Shown: piece after piece, positions 61,807-64,000 of the stretch
Layout: each line of letters begins with the position of its first letter
Position numbering within the stretch: the first letter of the stretch is position 1
Assembly: GCF_044792555.1 (NCBI RefSeq)
Contig: NZ_CP126238.1
Coordinates: 4,030,001-4,094,000, forward strand
Reading direction: 5' to 3'
Source: Alicycliphilus denitrificans_A
Lineage (GTDB): Bacteria; Pseudomonadota; Gammaproteobacteria; Burkholderiales; Burkholderiaceae_C
DNA length: 64,000 bases
Translations under genes and position numbers: made by a program
Notes under the pieces: generated by a model
Told to the model about the DNA's origin: nothing
Seen by the model: only the letters and a program-made list of their open reading frames with translations
The model's database searches: none

Positions 61807-62958
61807 ATGAAGCATTCCTCCTTGATCGCCCTGGCTGCGCTGGGCCTGTTGGCCGCCGGCGGCGCGCTGCTGGCCGGCGGCCCCTCCCGCGCCGCGCCGC
61901 CTGCCCCCGCCGCCAGCGCACCGCGCCCGGCCCTCACCGTGAGCACCACCGCGCCCCGGCGCGAGACGCTGGCGCGGCGCCTGCCGGCCAATGGCAATGT
62001 GGCGCCCTGGCAGGAGGCCAGCATAGGCAGCGAAAGCAATGGTCTGCGCCTGGCCGAGGTGCTGGTGAACGTGGGCGACCCGGTGCGCGCCGGCCAGCTG
62101 CTGGCGCGCTTTGCCGCCGACACCGTGCAGGCCGACCTGGCCCAGGCCCGCGCCAGCCTGCAGGAGGCGCGCGCCGCCCTGGCCCAGGCCCAGGCCAACG
62201 CCGAGCGCGCCCACGCCCTGAACGCCACCGGCGCCATGAGCCAGCAGGAGATCCAGCAATACGCCAGCGCCGCGCAGGCCGCGCAGGCACGCATGGCCGC
62301 GGCGCAGGCGGCCGTGGACACGCAGCGGCTGCGCCTCGCGCACACCGAGGTGCGCGCCCCCGACGCCGGCGTGATCTCGGCACGCCAGGCCACCGTGGGC
62401 GCGGTGGCGGGCGCGGGCACGGAGCTGTTCCGCATGCTGCGCCGCGGCCGGCTGGAGTGGCGCGCCGAGGTCGGCTCCAGCGACCTGCCGCGCCTGCGCC
62501 CCGGCACCGCGGCCGTGGTGACCGCCGCCAGCGGCGCCCAGGTCGAGGGCCGGGTGCGCGTGCTGGCGCCCACGGTGGACCAGGCCACGCGCAATGCGCT
62601 GGTCTACGTGGACCTGCCCGCGCACCCCGACATCCGCGCCGGCATGTTCGCGCGCGGCGAGTTCCTGCTCGGCCGGCATGAGGCCCTGACCGTGCCACTG
62701 TCCGCGGTGGTGGTGCGCGACGGCTTCAGCCACCTGTTCGAGGTGGGGGCAGACGGCCGCGTGCACATGCGCCGCGTGCAGACCGGCCAGCGCGTGGACG
62801 GCCGCGTGGAGATCACCGAGGGCTTGGCGCCCGAGACGCGCATCGTGCAGCAGGGCGGCGCCTTCCTGAACGACGGCGACCTGGTGCGCGTGGCCACGGA
62901 ATCAGAGCCAAAACAGGTTCCGGCATCGACCCATAAAGCGCCAACAGCTATTAAATAA
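61807..62958 (+). CDS. RND efflux pump periplasmic adaptor (membrane fusion protein)
   Basis: A 383-aa HlyD/AcrA-type adaptor. The N-terminal signal/anchor is MKHSSLIALAALGLLAAGGA. The lipoyl half-motif has VAPWQEASIGSESNGLRLAE and VLVNVGDPVRAGQLLARF. An Ala/Gln-rich coiled-coil hairpin (about 105-170) leads to RLAHTEVRAPDAGVISARQA (second lipoyl half), then the barrel domain. The last 17 codons (from about PKQVPAS) are encoded by dispersed repeat L, so the normal stop has been replaced. It is 9 bp upstream of the pump gene. Confidence 0.9.
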   Translation: MKHSSLIALAALGLLAAGGALLAGGPSRAAPPAPAASAPRPALTVSTTAPRRETLARRLPANGNVAPWQEASIGSESNGLRLAEVLVNVGDPVRAGQLLARFAADTVQADLAQARASLQEARAALAQAQANAERAHALNATGAMSQQEIQQYASAAQAAQARMAAAQAAVDTQRLRLAHTEVRAPDAGVISARQATVGAVAGAGTELFRMLRRGRLEWRAEVGSSDLPRLRPGTAAVVTAASGAQVEGRVRVLAPTVDQATRNALVYVDLPAHPDIRAGMFARGEFLLGRHEALTVPLSAVVVRDGFSHLFEVGADGRVHMRRVQTGQRVDGRVEITEGLAPETRIVQQGGAFLNDGDLVRVATESEPKQVPASTHKAPTAIK

Positions 62959-62966
62959 GAAGCAAT
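62904..62966 (+). repeat. Dispersed intergenic repeat, copy L
   Basis: GAGCCAAAACAGGTTCCGGC, ATCGACCCATAAAGCGCCAA, CAGCTATTAAATAAGAAGCA. It overlaps the 3' end of the adaptor gene and ends 2 bases before the pump ATG; its AAGAAG may act as the pump's ribosome site. Confidence 0.6.
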
Positions 62967-62967
62967 C

Positions 62968-64000
62968 ATGAACCTGTCCGCCTGGTCGATCAGGAACCCC
63001 GTGCCGGCGGCCATGCTGTTCGTGCTGCTCACGCTGGCCGGGCTGCTGTCGTTTCGCGCCATGAAGGTGCAGAACTTCCCCGACATGGACCTGCCGGTGG
63101 TCGTGGTCACGGCGACGCTGCCGGGCGCGGCGCCGGGGCAGCTCGAATCGGACGTGGCGCGCAAGATCGAGAACGCCATCGCCACCACGCAGCGGCTCAA
63201 GCACATCAGCAGCACGCTGGTGGACGGCACGGCCACCATCGCCGCCGAATACCAGCTGGAAAAGCCCGTGCAGGAGGCGGTGGACGATGTGCGCGCGGCC
63301 GTCTCGCGCGTGCGCTCCGACCTGCCGGCGGACCTGCGCGACCCCATCGTCACCAAGCTGGAGTTGTCCAGCCAGCCGATCCTGGCGTTCGCCATCGCCT
63401 CGGACCGGCTCGACGACCAGGAGCTGTCCTGGTTCGTGGACGACCAGCTCACGCGCCGCCTGCTGGCCGTGCCCGGCGTGGGCGCGGTCAGCCGCGTGGG
63501 CGGCGTGACGCGCGAGGTGCGCGTGGCGCTCGACCCGCTCAAGCTGCAGGCCCTGGGCGCCACGGCGGCCGAGGTCTCGCGCCAGCTGCGCCAGGTGCAG
63601 CTGGAGAGCGCCGGCGGGCGCGCCGAGCTGGGCGGCGCCGAGCAGCCGCTGCGCACCCTGGCCACGGTGCAGACGGCCGAGCAGGTCGCGGCGCTGCAGA
63701 TACCGATCTCCGGCGGGCGCAGCATCCGCCTGGACCGGCTGGCCCAGGTCAGCGACACGGTGGCCGATCCGCGCACGGCGGCGCTGCTGGGCGATAAACC
63801 CGTGATCGGCTTCGAGGTCTCGCGCAGCCGCGGCGCCAGCGAGGTGGAGGTGGGTGCGGGCGTGCAGCGCGCGCTCGATCGGCTCCAGGCCGAGCAGCCG
63901 CACCTCACGCTCACGCGCACGGTGGACTTCGTGGCGATCGCGCAGGACGAGTACGACAGCTCCATGCACCTGCTGTACGAGGGCGCCATCCTGGCCGTGG
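62968..64000 (+). CDS. RND efflux pump inner-membrane transporter (3' end beyond the right edge)
   Basis: The first 344 codons of an AcrB/MexB-like (HAE/HME superfamily) proton-driven exporter. It begins MNLSAWSIRNPVPAAMLFVL, with helix 1 to about residue 30. The porter domain has FPDMDLPVVVVTATLPGAAP, GQLESDVARKIENAI, DGTATIAAEYQLEKPVQEAV, the PN1/PN2 segments with VPGVGAVSRVGGVTREVRVA, and SISGGR-type loop IPISGGRSIRLDRLAQVSD. It works with the adaptor upstream and an outer-membrane factor not seen here. Confidence 0.93.
   Translation, partial: MNLSAWSIRNPVPAAMLFVLLTLAGLLSFRAMKVQNFPDMDLPVVVVTATLPGAAPGQLESDVARKIENAIATTQRLKHISSTLVDGTATIAAEYQLEKPVQEAVDDVRAAVSRVRSDLPADLRDPIVTKLELSSQPILAFAIASDRLDDQELSWFVDDQLTRRLLAVPGVGAVSRVGGVTREVRVALDPLKLQALGATAAEVSRQLRQVQLESAGGRAELGGAEQPLRTLATVQTAEQVAALQIPISGGRSIRLDRLAQVSDTVADPRTAALLGDKPVIGFEVSRSRGASEVEVGAGVQRALDRLQAEQPHLTLTRTVDFVAIAQDEYDSSMHLLYEGAILAV

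Overview
The window is very GC-rich and densely coded. Its gene content suggests a betaproteobacterium of the family Comamonadaceae (Acidovorax, Alicycliphilus or Delftia type): two Bug-family solute-binding proteins, a TctDE-like two-component pair, a fused indolepyruvate ferredoxin oxidoreductase, a DUF1631 protein, topoisomerase III with a C-terminal SWIB domain, and a short intergenic repeat present in 12 copies. The genus cannot be fixed from the sequence alone. No rRNA, tRNA, CRISPR array, prophage or intact insertion sequence was seen.

Layout. 1-8335: mostly minus strand; pirin (cut by the left edge), GyrI-like protein, SDR, then a run VOC - SDR - GST - dicarboxylate symporter - periplasmic binding protein - DTW protein - DUF1439 lipoprotein. 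8472-10424: a self-inhibited Fic protein and the only long non-coding stretch, which carries a perfect 28-bp inverted repeat. 10425-15537: topB-SWIB diverging from a SET-domain methyltransferase gene, followed by birA and a SPOR-like protein. 15551-25164: a cyclohexanecarboxylate (ali/bad) catabolic cluster with its MarR-type regulator. It is damaged by a roughly 3-kb, AT-richer insertion (CoA transferase, MaoC, Bug) and by truncated neighbours. 25277-29654: opine-dehydrogenase-like gene, a second Bug protein, TctE/TctD. 29816-33278: dadA-dadX with an Lrp-type regulator, and a MarR regulator. 33343-35073: recA-recX with two tandem LexA boxes. 35171-40891: DUF1631 protein and yajC-secD-secF. 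41085-47268: indolepyruvate ferredoxin oxidoreductase with divergent AsnC/Lrp regulator, and an MFS exporter. 47377-49398: mltA, a 40-aa membrane peptide and an OmpA-type lipoprotein. 49448-57046: a tightly overlapping operon yhdP - nitrilase-family amidase - histidine kinase - FixJ-type regulator. 57115-59844: glnE. 59922-64000: LysR, a deletion remnant of an F420-type NADP oxidoreductase, DoxX, and an RND pump (cut by the right edge).

How genes work together. AliA, AliB, BadK, BadH and BadI together give the full route from cyclohexanecarboxylate to pimelyl-CoA, with BadR beside badH. However, aliB has no usable start codon at its expected N-terminus, and a transporter gene (livH) and an acyl-CoA synthetase gene are only fragments. 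The pathway may therefore be decaying or rewired here. DadA and DadX with an Lrp regulator make a D/L-alanine catabolic unit. YajC-SecD-SecF drive Sec export. YhdP, the amidase and the two-component system are translationally coupled.

Most interesting items: the divergent SWIB-topoisomerase/SET pair, the broken ali/bad cluster with its insertion, the 12-copy intergenic repeat, and the double SOS operator at recA.
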